Shown piece after piece: positions 19,037 through 25,184 of a stretch of DNA of 34,048 bases; the stretch's first letter is position 1, and every line of letters starts with the position of its first letter. This stretch comes from a virus: IMG/VR virus record IMGVR_UViG_3300021961_000325, positions 1 through 34,048 of that record; one strand, given 5' to 3'. A program made the translations under genes and the position numbers. The notes beneath the pieces are model-generated. The model had not been told where the DNA came from, ran no database searches, and worked only from the letters and a program-made list of their open reading frames with translations.

Positions 19037-20947
19037 TTATATTCTTACGAGGTCTCCGTTAGTGTAGCTTGATGTAACTTTGTATGTTGATCCAGATATA
19101 TCTGAACCAGAAGAAATTTCATCAGATAACATATTTAATGTTGTATTATTAATATCTAGTTGCAAATACAAATCCTGTAATCCAATCACATCATTGGATT
19201 TTGGAACCACTGAAATTTGAATGATTGGTTGCGAGAATGATATTTTTGAAGTTGCAGATATATTCACTGGATATAGTTTTATTTCACCCTTTACATAATC
19301 AATTATACCGACATTTTTCCTTACAACTATTGGTTGAGTTGAGGAATCCAATTTAAAAAAGAATATACTTCCAGTTAGACCGTTGGAATCTGGAAGATCT
19401 GCCATATAAAGGGTTTCATTTATTCCGGAGATGCGGAATCCTGAAGATTTAATATTATACCCATTAATATTTTTAATATGAAACTGATTTCCGTAACAGA
19501 TCTCATAGTCGGCAAATTTATTAACCTCAACTTTCAAATCACGTCTCATTACGACTTTAGTAATATTGGATGTAACAGCAGAATTTGAATCGTCGATTAT
19601 TTTAAGATATTTACTATACTTAAATCTTGCCCCATATTTGTTCATTTCTTTCGAATTTGCATAATTTTTAATATTATTGAAAATAATATCTTTCAAATAA
19701 TTTGGATCATTTGTTGCATTTGAGTTATAATAAGCAGTAATGTCAGTTTCCAGATAAAGATATTTAAGATCAATAATTTCTGGAACTATTCCAGCAACTG
19801 CATATCTTCTTAGTTCTCTTTCAATATTGTCTTTAACTTGACTTGAAACAAATGGACCATTGATTGGTTTTATACTAATAAAAACCCTTCCATATTGTGG
19901 AGGTGTTAAATCTTCTCCACCAAAAACTGATATGGATTCTGCTTCAGAATAAATTGTGGGAATAATAGTTTCATAATCAGTTGCAGTAACCGCACGATTT
20001 TGTGAAGAATATTTTCTTGGTGCGTACTTTTTAATTGATTCAACAGATTCAATTTCTCTTCCATTTTGTGATGGAGAATTAGTTGTAATTAAAGAAATAC
20101 CCGTTGTAACTACTCTATTGTTATTATCTACAATACGCCCATTAAAATTAAAAGAAGAAACTCCATTTCCACTTTCGCCATTTGTAATGTTATAAGAGAC
20201 TTCAATATAATTCAAGTTTGATAATTTTTTACCAAATACCCCATCACCAAAAATTAATTCATATCTTTGATCTTCAATTTCTTGAATAAAGAAAACTCTT
20301 GATTCTGAAGTAACTTCAAAAAAGTTTTTTGATAGTTTATATGTGCTTCTAACTGTGCTTGCTTGAGTATCTCGTACAAAAACACTAATTGAATCCATAT
20401 CAATATTTGCATTATCTAAAATAAATTTTTGATTTGGATTGTTAGCATCAACTGTGAAACTGTTAATAACGTATGTCCCTTCATAGACATTAACATTTTC
20501 AAATAAAGCAATTCCATTAACTACTGGAACTGTAATGTCTTGGGGTATAATAAAAGAAAAACTTTGATTACCAAAAGAAGTATTTGATGTACAGACTACG
20601 CCACTCTTTAATGTTAAAGTGAGTGGATTTGTTGTGAATCCTGTTGTATCCACAAAAAAGGAAATATTTGCCTTTGCTGCTGAACGAGAGTGTGGAACAT
20701 ATCCAATATTCCTTGCAAGAGAAACTACATTTTCTCTGAGTGTTGCACTATCAATAAAAACCTCATTGCTAATCATATTAGCATTATATGAGGAAATATA
20801 TGTATTATACGCTAAAACATCAACTAATGTTGAAAGGTTTGATCCTTCAAAATCATAATCAGTAAAATTCGAATTCGCTCTTAGATACTCGCGAATTGAA
20901 CTTTTTATTTGATCGAAGTCTAAGTTAGTAAAATTAACTAATGCCAT
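19037..20947 (-). CDS. 6: Baseplate wedge protein gp6
   Basis: 636 aa, close to T4 gp6 (660 aa). The N-terminal region (NFTNLDFDQIKSSIREYLRA, FEGSNLSTLVDVLAYNTYI, then NEVFIDSATLRENVVSLARN, residues 5-95) carries the pattern typical of gp6/baseplate J-like proteins. In T4, gp6 dimers link the six wedges into the inner ring of the baseplate around the hub. The ATG directly follows the gp25 stop (TAAATG), so the two genes are translationally close and surely in one operon. The end is 4 nt before the giant gene. Confidence 0.9.
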   Translation of the reverse strand: MALVNFTNLDFDQIKSSIREYLRANSNFTDYDFEGSNLSTLVDVLAYNTYISSYNANMISNEVFIDSATLRENVVSLARNIGYVPHSRSAAKANISFFVDTTGFTTNPLTLTLKSGVVCTSNTSFGNQSFSFIIPQDITVPVVNGIALFENVNVYEGTYVINSFTVDANNPNQKFILDNANIDMDSISVFVRDTQASTVRSTYKLSKNFFEVTSESRVFFIQEIEDQRYELIFGDGVFGKKLSNLNYIEVSYNITNGESGNGVSSFNFNGRIVDNNNRVVTTGISLITTNSPSQNGREIESVESIKKYAPRKYSSQNRAVTATDYETIIPTIYSEAESISVFGGEDLTPPQYGRVFISIKPINGPFVSSQVKDNIERELRRYAVAGIVPEIIDLKYLYLETDITAYYNSNATNDPNYLKDIIFNNIKNYANSKEMNKYGARFKYSKYLKIIDDSNSAVTSNITKVVMRRDLKVEVNKFADYEICYGNQFHIKNINGYNIKSSGFRISGINETLYMADLPDSNGLTGSIFFFKLDSSTQPIVVRKNVGIIDYVKGEIKLYPVNISATSKISFSQPIIQISVVPKSNDVIGLQDLYLQLDINNTTLNMLSDEISSGSDISGSTYKVTSSYTNGDLVRI

Positions 20948-21349
20948 TTATCGTGTTGGCTGAAGAGCAAATGATAATTGTTGAGGTAAAACATCAATGC
21001 CTACAATTTTATAATTTATAGTTACATTGAATTCATTATTGTCATAGTTTGGATCAACATTAATTGATATTAAATTCACCCTTGGTTCATAATTTCTAAT
21101 AGTATTTTCAATTTCATCCTTGATTACTGATGCAGAGATCTCATCAATATTTTCAAAAAGAGAACGACTTACTTTTGAACCTAAATTTTCGTTAAAAAAG
21201 CGTTCTCCTGGATACGTTAATACTAAATTTCGAACAGAGCGAGAAATAGCAGTCTCATTTTTCAGAGCAATTAAGTCATAATTAACTGGATTGACCTGAA
21301 AGGTCATACTCAGGTCCTTAAATCCTTTGCTGACCCGCTCTAGAGGCAT
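20948..21349 (-). CDS. 25: Baseplate wedge subunit gp25 (GPW/gp25 family)
   Basis: 133 aa, nearly identical in length to T4 gp25 (132 aa). The family's features are present: an N-terminal segment ending in a basic stretch, LTYPGERFFNENLGSKV around residues 44-60, and the conserved EPR motif (residues 88-90) of gp25, P2 gpW-like and TssE proteins. gp25 joins the inner baseplate and is thought to nucleate sheath assembly. The start at 21349 has no Shine-Dalgarno sequence but lies about 20 nt downstream of a NATAAATA late promoter. gp6 follows immediately. Confidence 0.92.
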   Translation of the reverse strand: MPLERVSKGFKDLSMTFQVNPVNYDLIALKNETAISRSVRNLVLTYPGERFFNENLGSKVSRSLFENIDEISASVIKDEIENTIRNYEPRVNLISINVDPNYDNNEFNVTINYKIVGIDVLPQQLSFALQPTR

Positions 21350-21369
21350 AAAAAGTATAAAATCTGTAT

Positions 21370-21377
21370 TATTTATT
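21370..21377 (-). promoter_or_regulatory. Candidate late promoter of the baseplate operon
   Basis: The minus strand reads AATAAATA (fits NATAAATA). It overlaps the TAA stop of the 85-aa gene at 21373-21375 and precedes the gp25 ATG by 20 nt. It would drive gp25, gp6 and the giant gene as a late transcript. Confidence 0.5.
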
Positions 21378-21630
21378 CGGGTTTTTTGTATTCATAAAGG
21401 GGTTCGGTTCCATAATCCCAGTCATCATAGTCCTCATCATTGCGAATTTTTGAGTGAATTTCGTTTTGATGGTAAAAATCGTGTTTTTTGGGAGTTAATT
21501 CATCATTTGCAATCTCACGAAGCATTTTTTGCTTCTGAATTTGACTTTCCCAACCGTATTCACTAGCCAAATATTGAGTTCCCCACTCATTTTTCATGAA
21601 ATTTTGATCTTTATCGACTTTTTTGGTCAT
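21373..21630 (-). CDS. Small conserved-type phage protein, unknown function
   Basis: 85 aa, hydrophilic and rich in Lys, Glu, Asp and Tyr (KNEWGTQYLASEYGW near the N-terminus; acidic DEDYDDWDYG near the C-terminus). No signal peptide, membrane segment or enzyme motif. The ATG has a good Shine-Dalgarno site (AGGAG, 6 nt spacing) that lies within the end of the upstream gene, and the two genes overlap by 20 nt, so they are translated from one mRNA. It directly precedes gp25. I do not recognise the family; a baseplate or tail assembly role is only suggested by position. Confidence 0.75.
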   Translation of the reverse strand: MTKKVDKDQNFMKNEWGTQYLASEYGWESQIQKQKMLREIANDELTPKKHDFYHQNEIHSKIRNDEDYDDWDYGTEPLYEYKKPE

Positions 21631-22132
21631 TGTTTGCTCCTGATTCGTTAAAATCAGAACTTTTTACGGGGTTGCTATCCCGTTTTTCAATTATATCATA
21701 GTCATCTTCTAGAATTTCCTTCAAGTAAGAGTCATCCCACATATTATAATAGTCAGTTTTTGCTAAAGTCTCTCTAAATTTACGAAGTTTTTGTTTTGGT
21801 TGACCTAGTATTAGATTATACTTACCATTATTAGTTTGAATACCATTAATGAAGGTATCATAGGTTCCACAATCCTCAAAAAATTTCCAATCTTGATATT
21901 TTGAGTTGCATATTTCAACCCACTCTTGAACCTCCTCAAGATTAAAATGGTCTTCAATGACATATATGATCACATCAAGTCCTACAACCACCTCTATGGC
22001 GCTTGCAGGGCACTCTACGACCTTATATTTGGATCTTGCTGCAAACGGACAAATTGCAAATCCATTCAATTCTTTTCTAACTTTGGATACTTCATGTATC
22101 CACTTAAAAATGTACTGTTCTTTTTCAGACAT
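21611..22132 (-). CDS. Unknown protein with an NGFxxCPFA motif
   Basis: 173 aa from the ATG at 22132. A longer frame back to 22168 exists but runs through a strong terminator, so the ATG that directly follows the terminator's U-tract is chosen. The N-terminal half has HEVSKVRKELNGFAICPFAA (residues about 10-29) and a hydrophobic strand IEVVVGLDVIIYVIEDHF. The GxxxCPFA pattern is reminiscent of DUF1415-like bacterial proteins, a weak resemblance only. The C-terminus is acidic and Ser/Asn-rich. The gene lies just upstream of the 85-aa gene and gp25, in a position kept for small late genes in related phages as far as I recall. Confidence 0.75.
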   Translation of the reverse strand: MSEKEQYIFKWIHEVSKVRKELNGFAICPFAARSKYKVVECPASAIEVVVGLDVIIYVIEDHFNLEEVQEWVEICNSKYQDWKFFEDCGTYDTFINGIQTNNGKYNLILGQPKQKLRKFRETLAKTDYYNMWDDSYLKEILEDDYDIIEKRDSNPVKSSDFNESGANNDQKSR

Positions 22133-22165
22133 AAAAAAAGAGTGCTTAATTCTATTTAAGCACTC
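22133..22165 (-). terminator. Strong rho-independent terminator
   Basis: On the minus strand a perfect 10-bp stem (arms 22140-22149 and 22156-22165, arm sequence GAGTGCTTAA and its complement) with a 6-nt loop is followed by seven U residues (22133-22139). It closes the glycosyltransferase operon. The U-tract runs straight into the ATG of the next gene at 22132. Confidence 0.9.
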
Positions 22166-22171
22166 CAAATA

Positions 22172-22312
22172 TTATTTGCCTTGACCGCGATATCTTTTTT
22201 TACGTCCATTACGAGATGTCGCACTGAGTAGTGTACGAGCAGAACGTCCTTGACGTGTCTTCTTTGGTGCTCCTGGTTCAAAAATAGTCTTATTCGATCC
22301 ACCTTTAGCCAT
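22172..22312 (-). CDS. Small, highly basic protein
   Basis: 46 aa with 14 Lys/Arg residues and only one acidic residue (MAKGGSNKTIFEPGAPKKTR, then QGRSARTLLSATSRNGRKKR). I recall near-identical peptides in many cyanomyoviruses, always without a known function. The charge suggests nucleic-acid or virion contact. The ATG overlaps the upstream gene by 8 nt and has a GGAGG Shine-Dalgarno site 9 nt before it, embedded in that gene. It is the last gene before the terminator at 22133-22165. Too short for usual gene-size cut-offs. Confidence 0.85.
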   Translation of the reverse strand: MAKGGSNKTIFEPGAPKKTRQGRSARTLLSATSRNGRKKRYRGQGK

Positions 22313-22466
22313 TTGTAATTTCCTCCATTTCTAATTCATTAGGATCAATATCTTCTCCCGAGTAAAAACGCTCTGAGAAGTCTTGTAAAATCTCACTACA
22401 GTCTTCCATAGTGAGATTAGTATAAATTTTACGCCCTTTGTATAAAAGATTGTAAAGTGTACTCAT
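22305..22466 (-). CDS. Small acidic protein, unknown
   Basis: 53 aa (starts MSTLYNLLYKGRKIYTNLTM, then acidic EDCSEILQDF and SGEDIDPNELEMEE). Its ATG overlaps the stop of the glycosyltransferase gene as TAATG, and its 3' end carries the ribosome binding site of the basic 46-aa gene, so the three form a tightly coupled set. The paired layout of an acidic and a basic peptide is notable. No family recognised. Confidence 0.8.
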   Translation of the reverse strand: MSTLYNLLYKGRKIYTNLTMEDCSEILQDFSERFYSGEDIDPNELEMEEITNG

Positions 22467-23233
22467 TAGATTACGCGAGTTTTTTCATGTCCAACTCTAA
22501 TACGAGGATCGCACCAGATTTCAAAACCAGCATCTTTTGCATCAAGACAGAATGAAACATCCTCACCACACATATCCTGAACAGCTCCGGATTCAAAGAC
22601 TTGCATCTTAGGAGCAAACCAAGGATATTCAAGATTCTCAAAGACACCCTTCTTAATCAGAACCCAACCAAATCCAGTATAATCAACTGTGAAAGGCTTT
22701 CTGCGCTTTGAGATTGAATCAACGGTTTCGTGATTCATTACACCACCGTTCTTACGGAAGTCATCTTCTTCTAACCAGTGTGCTACTGAGGTTGTGTGAC
22801 CATCTTCTGTGGCATACCAACCAGCAACGACTTCTTTCTCTTCACCTTCTTCATTCAGTGCAACATCACAGAGTTGCCAGAATTTTTCTGTGTTAAAGAC
22901 AATATCCGAGTCAATCCAAAGTTGATAATCATATTCTAGTTTACCATCCCAAGGAATTTGCTTCGGACCACGAAGTACATTTGCTCCAAGAACTTTACAA
23001 CGTGCAAAGTTTACCATTGATGAGTAATCTTGAGAGATTTGAATACTCATTCCATTTTGTACAAGATCAAAACAAAGTTGTACAAATGCTTTTAGAAAGA
23101 TAAATGAACATCCTCTACCAGGAAGACAGAAGACAATCGACTTACCTTTCATTCGTTCTTTAATTGCATCATAATCCCATTCTTGTGCTTTGGGACTAGG
23201 TGCTGTTGCTTTTACTGTAAATCCTTTTGCCAT
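22466..23233 (-). CDS. GT-A fold glycosyltransferase-like protein
   Basis: 255 aa. Features of a GT2-type nucleotide-sugar transferase are visible: KSIVFCLPGRGCS (residues 31-43), a WIDSD segment with the metal-binding DxD equivalent at 108-110, a Phe/Gly-rich acceptor loop (VDYTGFGWVLIKKGVFE, 183-199), and CGEDVSFCLDAKDAGFEIWC (222-241) ending in RVGHEKT with a conserved His. The family is frequent in T4-like cyanophages; the acceptor (virion protein, DNA or host glycan) is unknown. A sigma70-type promoter (TTGACA-17-TAAAAT) lies just upstream, and the operon ends at the terminator at 22133-22165. Confidence 0.8.
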   Translation of the reverse strand: MAKGFTVKATAPSPKAQEWDYDAIKERMKGKSIVFCLPGRGCSFIFLKAFVQLCFDLVQNGMSIQISQDYSSMVNFARCKVLGANVLRGPKQIPWDGKLEYDYQLWIDSDIVFNTEKFWQLCDVALNEEGEEKEVVAGWYATEDGHTTSVAHWLEEDDFRKNGGVMNHETVDSISKRRKPFTVDYTGFGWVLIKKGVFENLEYPWFAPKMQVFESGAVQDMCGEDVSFCLDAKDAGFEIWCDPRIRVGHEKTRVI

Positions 23234-23256
23234 AAGTTAAATGAACCTTCAGATCA

Positions 23257-23285
23257 ATTTTATCGTCCTATTTAGTATTTGTCAA
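23257..23285 (-). promoter_or_regulatory. Sigma70-type promoter of the glycosyltransferase operon
   Basis: Minus strand: -35 TTGACA (23280-23285), 17-bp spacer, -10 TAAAAT (23257-23262). The predicted start is about 15 nt upstream of the ATG at 23233. Five of six -10 bases and all six -35 bases match the consensus. Confidence 0.8.
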
Positions 23286-23291
23286 ATCACC

Positions 23292-23486
23292 TCAATGGGA
23301 AGAATTCAGTAATACTTCCTTACTCACATAAAGCTCCTCATAAGTTAAATCTTCTTTTGTAAGATCTAAATCAAGAAGATCAATCATTCTGTGAATCATC
23401 TCCCAGGTCTCAGAGAATTTACTCTCTGATAAGTTGTGATAGATGCACCGATCCTTTGCATAAATGTGATAAACCTTTTCAGTCAT
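23292..23486 (-). CDS. Small conserved-type cyanophage protein
   Basis: 64 aa beginning MTEKVYHIYAKDRCIYHNLS, followed by an acidic helical region (ETWEMIHRMIDLLDLDLTKE) and ending YEELYVSKEVLLNSSH. I recall proteins with this YHIYAKDxCxYHxLSE opening in several cyanomyoviruses, without assigned function. Its start lies 31 nt after the 53-aa membrane protein gene. No Shine-Dalgarno site is obvious. It is followed by the promoter of the glycosyltransferase operon. Confidence 0.8.
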   Translation of the reverse strand: MTEKVYHIYAKDRCIYHNLSESKFSETWEMIHRMIDLLDLDLTKEDLTYEELYVSKEVLLNSSH

Positions 23487-23517
23487 AAAAATATTTCCGG
23501 AATTTTTTCAGTACTTT

Positions 23518-23679
23518 TTATTTTGTTACCGCATTATATATCAGAACAATCAAAAATCCAAGGGGCACTCCGATAATCGTAAAGCACTGCCGTGGATATC
23601 TTATTAACCATCCCGCAAAGACTACCTTCCAGAAATTCCAATAGGGGGATCTTCTGCGGGGGTTTCGAAGACTTATCAT
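23518..23679 (-). CDS. Small basic protein with one membrane segment
   Basis: 53 aa, read from ATG at 23679 to TAA at 23518. The N-terminus is strongly basic (MISLRNPRRRSPYWNFWKVV) and the C-terminal half is a single hydrophobic segment (CFTIIGVPLGFLIVLIYNAV, residues 32-51). That is the layout of a small inner-membrane protein with its Arg-rich tail in the cytoplasm. A longer GTG-started frame at 23534-23728 overlaps it but has poorer amino-acid character. The gene follows the 35-aa peptide gene. A role in host membrane or lysis control is possible but unproven. Confidence 0.7.
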   Translation of the reverse strand: MISLRNPRRRSPYWNFWKVVFAGWLIRYPRQCFTIIGVPLGFLIVLIYNAVTK

Positions 23680-23737
23680 ACTTCCGGAAAATTTTTATGA
23701 GATTGATATTTAGAGGTCGATTTGTCACCTCTGTAGG

Positions 23738-23845
23738 TTAGGGTAGTTTGCTTTTTTTATAACGGGGGGGCATCGGGACAACGCCGCCGCCACGCCTATA
23801 AGAACCGCGCATAAACACTGCCGGATCACTGATATCACCAAGCAT
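23738..23845 (-). CDS. 35-aa Arg/Gly/Pro peptide
   Basis: A short frame (MLGDISDPAVFMRGSYRRGG, then GVVPMPPRYKKSKLP) whose G+C-rich run stands out in an AT-rich genome and makes protein sense in this frame only. It has an N-terminal SDPAVFMRG segment, a triple-Gly turn, PMPPRY and a Lys-rich tail. An internal ATG at 23812 is an alternative start. The gene starts just after a GC-rich hairpin (23853-23880) and is followed by the 53-aa membrane protein. I do not know the function; it may belong to a conserved but unannotated cyanophage micropeptide family. Confidence 0.5.
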   Translation of the reverse strand: MLGDISDPAVFMRGSYRRGGGVVPMPPRYKKSKLP

Positions 23846-23852
23846 AACATAA

Positions 23853-23880
23853 GCGCCCCCCAGTGTCAACCAGGGAGCGC
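23853..23880 (-). terminator. GC-rich stem-loop after the 56-aa gene
   Basis: An 8-bp stem (arms 23853-23860 and 23873-23880, GCGCTCCC with GGGGGCGC including one G-U pair) and a 12-nt loop on the minus strand. It lies between the stop at 23895 and the ATG at 23845. No U-tract follows, so it may be a processing or stability hairpin rather than a terminator. Confidence 0.5.
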
Positions 23881-23894
23881 ACAGTTAGACTACA

Positions 23895-24065
23895 TCAGAA
23901 CGCAATCTCTTCCAGAGTAGGAATACCAAGGGCACTCTCAATCTGTTGCCCTTCGATATAATCGAAACCAGCAACATTATCAGTGGCGATTGCATCCAGG
24001 ATGGACATAATCTCACTGCCAGTGTTACCTTGTGCCAGCAGAGAAAGCATCACGGTCTTAGACAT
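23895..24065 (-). CDS. Small conserved-type cyanophage protein
   Basis: 56 aa (MSKTVMLSLLAQGNTGSEIM, then SILDAIATDNVAG and a final LGIPTLEEIAF). Composition and the Ala/Leu/Ile helices look like a folded small protein; I recall the LLAQGNTGxExLxILD pattern in several cyanophages, function unknown. The ATG at 24065 lacks a Shine-Dalgarno site. Six nt upstream lies a variant (11 of 13 bases) of a 13-bp sequence that also precedes the genes starting at 24472 and 24758. The gene is followed by the GC-rich stem-loop at 23853-23880. Confidence 0.8.
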   Translation of the reverse strand: MSKTVMLSLLAQGNTGSEIMSILDAIATDNVAGFDYIEGQQIESALGIPTLEEIAF

Positions 24066-24159
24066 TTTGTGTTCTTGAGTGTTAGTTAGTGTGTGTTGAG
24101 TGAGAGTGTCCCTAGTCCTCTCATTGTAGCAGTTGTGCTACTTCCTGGAACGTGCCTAG

Positions 24160-24193
24160 TTTATACTCATGCGACAGGAGTGAGTGTTACTTA
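24160..24193 (-). promoter_or_regulatory. Candidate promoter with the CTCAC-14-TATA layout
   Basis: Minus strand: a CTCAC box (24180-24184) followed after exactly 14 nt by TATAAA (24160-24165). The same spacing separates CTCAC and TATAGT in all ten copies of the 28-bp repeat. The upstream part belongs to a 16-bp sequence (24178-24193) repeated exactly at 25669-25684. It would drive the 56-aa gene from about 90 nt upstream. A second, weaker -10 (TACAAT, 24123-24128) overlaps a small hairpin at 24126-24141. Confidence 0.45.
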
Positions 24194-24472
24194 GGCGAGA
24201 GTGGAAGTGTTCATCAGGTCTTGATAATCACGCCACTTCTCTACTGCTTGCTCTAGAGTTTCAACATCAGCAAACAGGTGAAAGTTCTCAGGTAGATCTA
24301 ACTGACCTGTCATACCCAAGTAGTTAATGAACCCCAGGATTTGCATACTTTGGTCATAACCTTCAACGTTGAAGATGCGGTCCAATTCTTCACGACGAAA
24401 ATCAGAACATGCGATCAGGTCGAACACATAGTAGAACGGACGACGAACAGCGTAGGGGATGAAGTTCAGCAT
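24191..24472 (-). CDS. Small phage protein, unknown function
   Basis: 93 aa (MLNFIPYAVRRPFYYVFDLI, then SDFRREELDRIFNVEGYDQS and LEQAVEKWRDYQDLMN). The first 20 residues are hydrophobic and aromatic with two Arg, perhaps amphipathic; the rest looks helical and soluble. No motif recognised. An exact 13-bp sequence (24496-24508) that also precedes the next gene upstream lies 24 nt before its ATG. G+C content is visibly higher than in the structural genes. Confidence 0.75.
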   Translation of the reverse strand: MLNFIPYAVRRPFYYVFDLIACSDFRREELDRIFNVEGYDQSMQILGFINYLGMTGQLDLPENFHLFADVETLEQAVEKWRDYQDLMNTSTLA

Positions 24473-24495
24473 GAAAAGTGTAGTGAAGTGTATCG

Positions 24496-24508
24496 GTCTT
24501 AAGTGTTA
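24496..24508 (-). repeat. 13-bp intergenic repeat, copy A
   Basis: Minus-strand TAACACTTAAGAC, identical at 24766-24778 and nearly so (11 of 13) at 24072-24084. All three lie 6 to 24 nt upstream of start codons (24472, 24758, 24065), so the sequence may be a leader or translation element. Confidence 0.55.
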
Positions 24509-24509
24509 A

Positions 24510-24758
24510 TCAGAAGTCGAACACATCGCTATTGATCTGGATCACATTTACAGCGGGGTCATCGAACCTTACACCATCAAGAGTTTGTGTCATAAACTCA
24601 CTGATAGATTGGACGAAAGACTGATAATCACCTGCCTCACGGGCGATGTTATATAGACCCTCATCATTCTGGATCCAGAGTGCAACATTCCAGGTCTCAT
24701 AATTGCTCCACCCATTATAGGTGGTGTCCTGAATGTTGGTCTGATAAGTGACTGCCAT
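24510..24758 (-). CDS. Small conserved phage protein with NGWSNYETWN signature
   Basis: 82 aa. Residues 14-35 (YNGWSNYETWNVALWIQNDE then GLY) form the signature of a short protein family common in phages and some bacteria (DUF7249 as I recall), whose function is unknown. The acidic C-terminus (FDDPAVNVIQINSDVFDF) is typical for early phage proteins. The gene is preceded by a 13-bp repeat, a 6-bp GC hairpin and the first copy of the 28-bp repeat, so its mRNA may begin with that hairpin. Confidence 0.85.
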   Translation of the reverse strand: MAVTYQTNIQDTTYNGWSNYETWNVALWIQNDEGLYNIAREAGDYQSFVQSISEFMTQTLDGVRFDDPAVNVIQINSDVFDF

Positions 24759-24765
24759 TGTGTGA

Positions 24766-24778
24766 GTCTTAAGTGTTA
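24766..24778 (-). repeat. 13-bp intergenic repeat, copy B
   Basis: Exact second copy of the sequence at 24496-24508, here 7 nt upstream of the ATG at 24758 and just downstream of the GC hairpin. Confidence 0.55.
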
Positions 24779-24780
24779 GC

Positions 24781-24802
24781 GGGGGGTCGTTTGTTGCCCC
24801 CC
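24781..24802 (-). promoter_or_regulatory. GC hairpin in the leader after repeat copy 1
   Basis: Six G residues pair with six C residues (24781-24786 and 24797-24802, 10-nt loop). It begins 3 nt after the TATAGT end of repeat copy 1. If TATAGT is a -10 element the hairpin would sit at the very 5' end of the mRNA and could protect it. It has no U-tract in the minus direction. Confidence 0.55.
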
Positions 24803-24805
24803 TAC

Positions 24806-24833
24806 ACTATAGGTCCACTTTGGAGGTGAGTAA
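24806..24833 (-). repeat. 28-bp early-region repeat, copy 1
   Basis: Perfect 28-bp core, but the flanking base after it differs from the other copies. It lies between the 57-aa gene (24851) and the 82-aa gene (24758), with a GC hairpin between the repeat and the start codon. Coding-strand parts: CTCACCTCC on the 5' side and CTATAGT at the 3' end. Confidence 0.95.
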
Positions 24834-24850
24834 TTTTGGAGCCCTGATAA

Positions 24851-25024
24851 TCACCAACGGTCGGGTGTACTTAAGTCCTCAACGTAAGCATCACACTTTT
24901 CTGCAGGTTCCAACTTGAATAACTTCTCCCAGTCAATTTGATGTGGGTCAAAGTCAGGAAACGCAGAGATGTCTAGAGTGATACGATAACGAACCTTCTG
25001 TGCTTGACTGTATGCTACTGACAT
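24851..25024 (-). CDS. Small phage protein, unknown function
   Basis: 57 aa (MSVAYSQAQKVRYRITLDIS, then PHQIDWEKLFKLEPAEKCDA). The start at 25024 is preferred over a longer frame reaching 25162: it has an AAGGAG Shine-Dalgarno site at 25032-25037 with 7-nt spacing and lies about 20 nt downstream of a near-perfect promoter, while the extension would place the promoter inside the gene. No family recognised; the protein is slightly acidic and soluble. It is the first gene after the gene-free region. Confidence 0.85.
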   Translation of the reverse strand: MSVAYSQAQKVRYRITLDISAFPDFDPHQIDWEKLFKLEPAEKCDAYVEDLSTPDRW

Positions 25025-25051
25025 AAGTACGCTCCTTGTGTTACTGAAAGT

Positions 25052-25080
25052 ATTGTAAGATGCTGAGGCGTTTCTGTCAA
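25052..25080 (-). promoter_or_regulatory. Near-consensus sigma70 promoter
   Basis: Minus strand: TTGACA (25075-25080), 17-bp spacer, TACAAT (25052-25057). The predicted start near 25045 gives a leader of about 20 nt containing AAGGAG. This is one of the best host-type promoters in the window and would serve as an immediate early promoter for the genes to its left. Confidence 0.88.
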
Positions 25081-25155
25081 GGTCTGTGGGGATATTTATG
25101 AGGGTCTGGGAGATTTTATGAGTGCGATTGTGGGGATTTTGTGACGCGGGGGTGC

Positions 25156-25184
25156 TTGACATTTTGCGCAGAGTGTGATAGAAC
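25156..25184 (+). promoter_or_regulatory. Candidate plus-strand promoter
   Basis: Plus strand: TTGACA (25156-25161), 17-bp spacer, TAGAAC (25179-25184; four of six consensus bases). It points against all genes. No open frame of note follows, so any product would be a non-coding or antisense RNA across the AT-rich region. Confidence 0.35.

Noticed and set aside
22133-22168. N-terminal extension of the 173-aa gene through 22168
   Set aside because: The extension is the coding of a perfect terminator hairpin and its U-tract.
23534-23728. 64-codon minus-strand frame with a GTG start
   Set aside because: It overlaps the 53-aa frame that has an ATG start and a clear basic-then-hydrophobic layout; the GTG frame has no recognisable features or ribosome site.
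25025-25162. N-terminal extension of the 57-aa gene to 25162
   Set aside because: It would contain a near-consensus promoter and its Shine-Dalgarno site; the internal ATG explains both.
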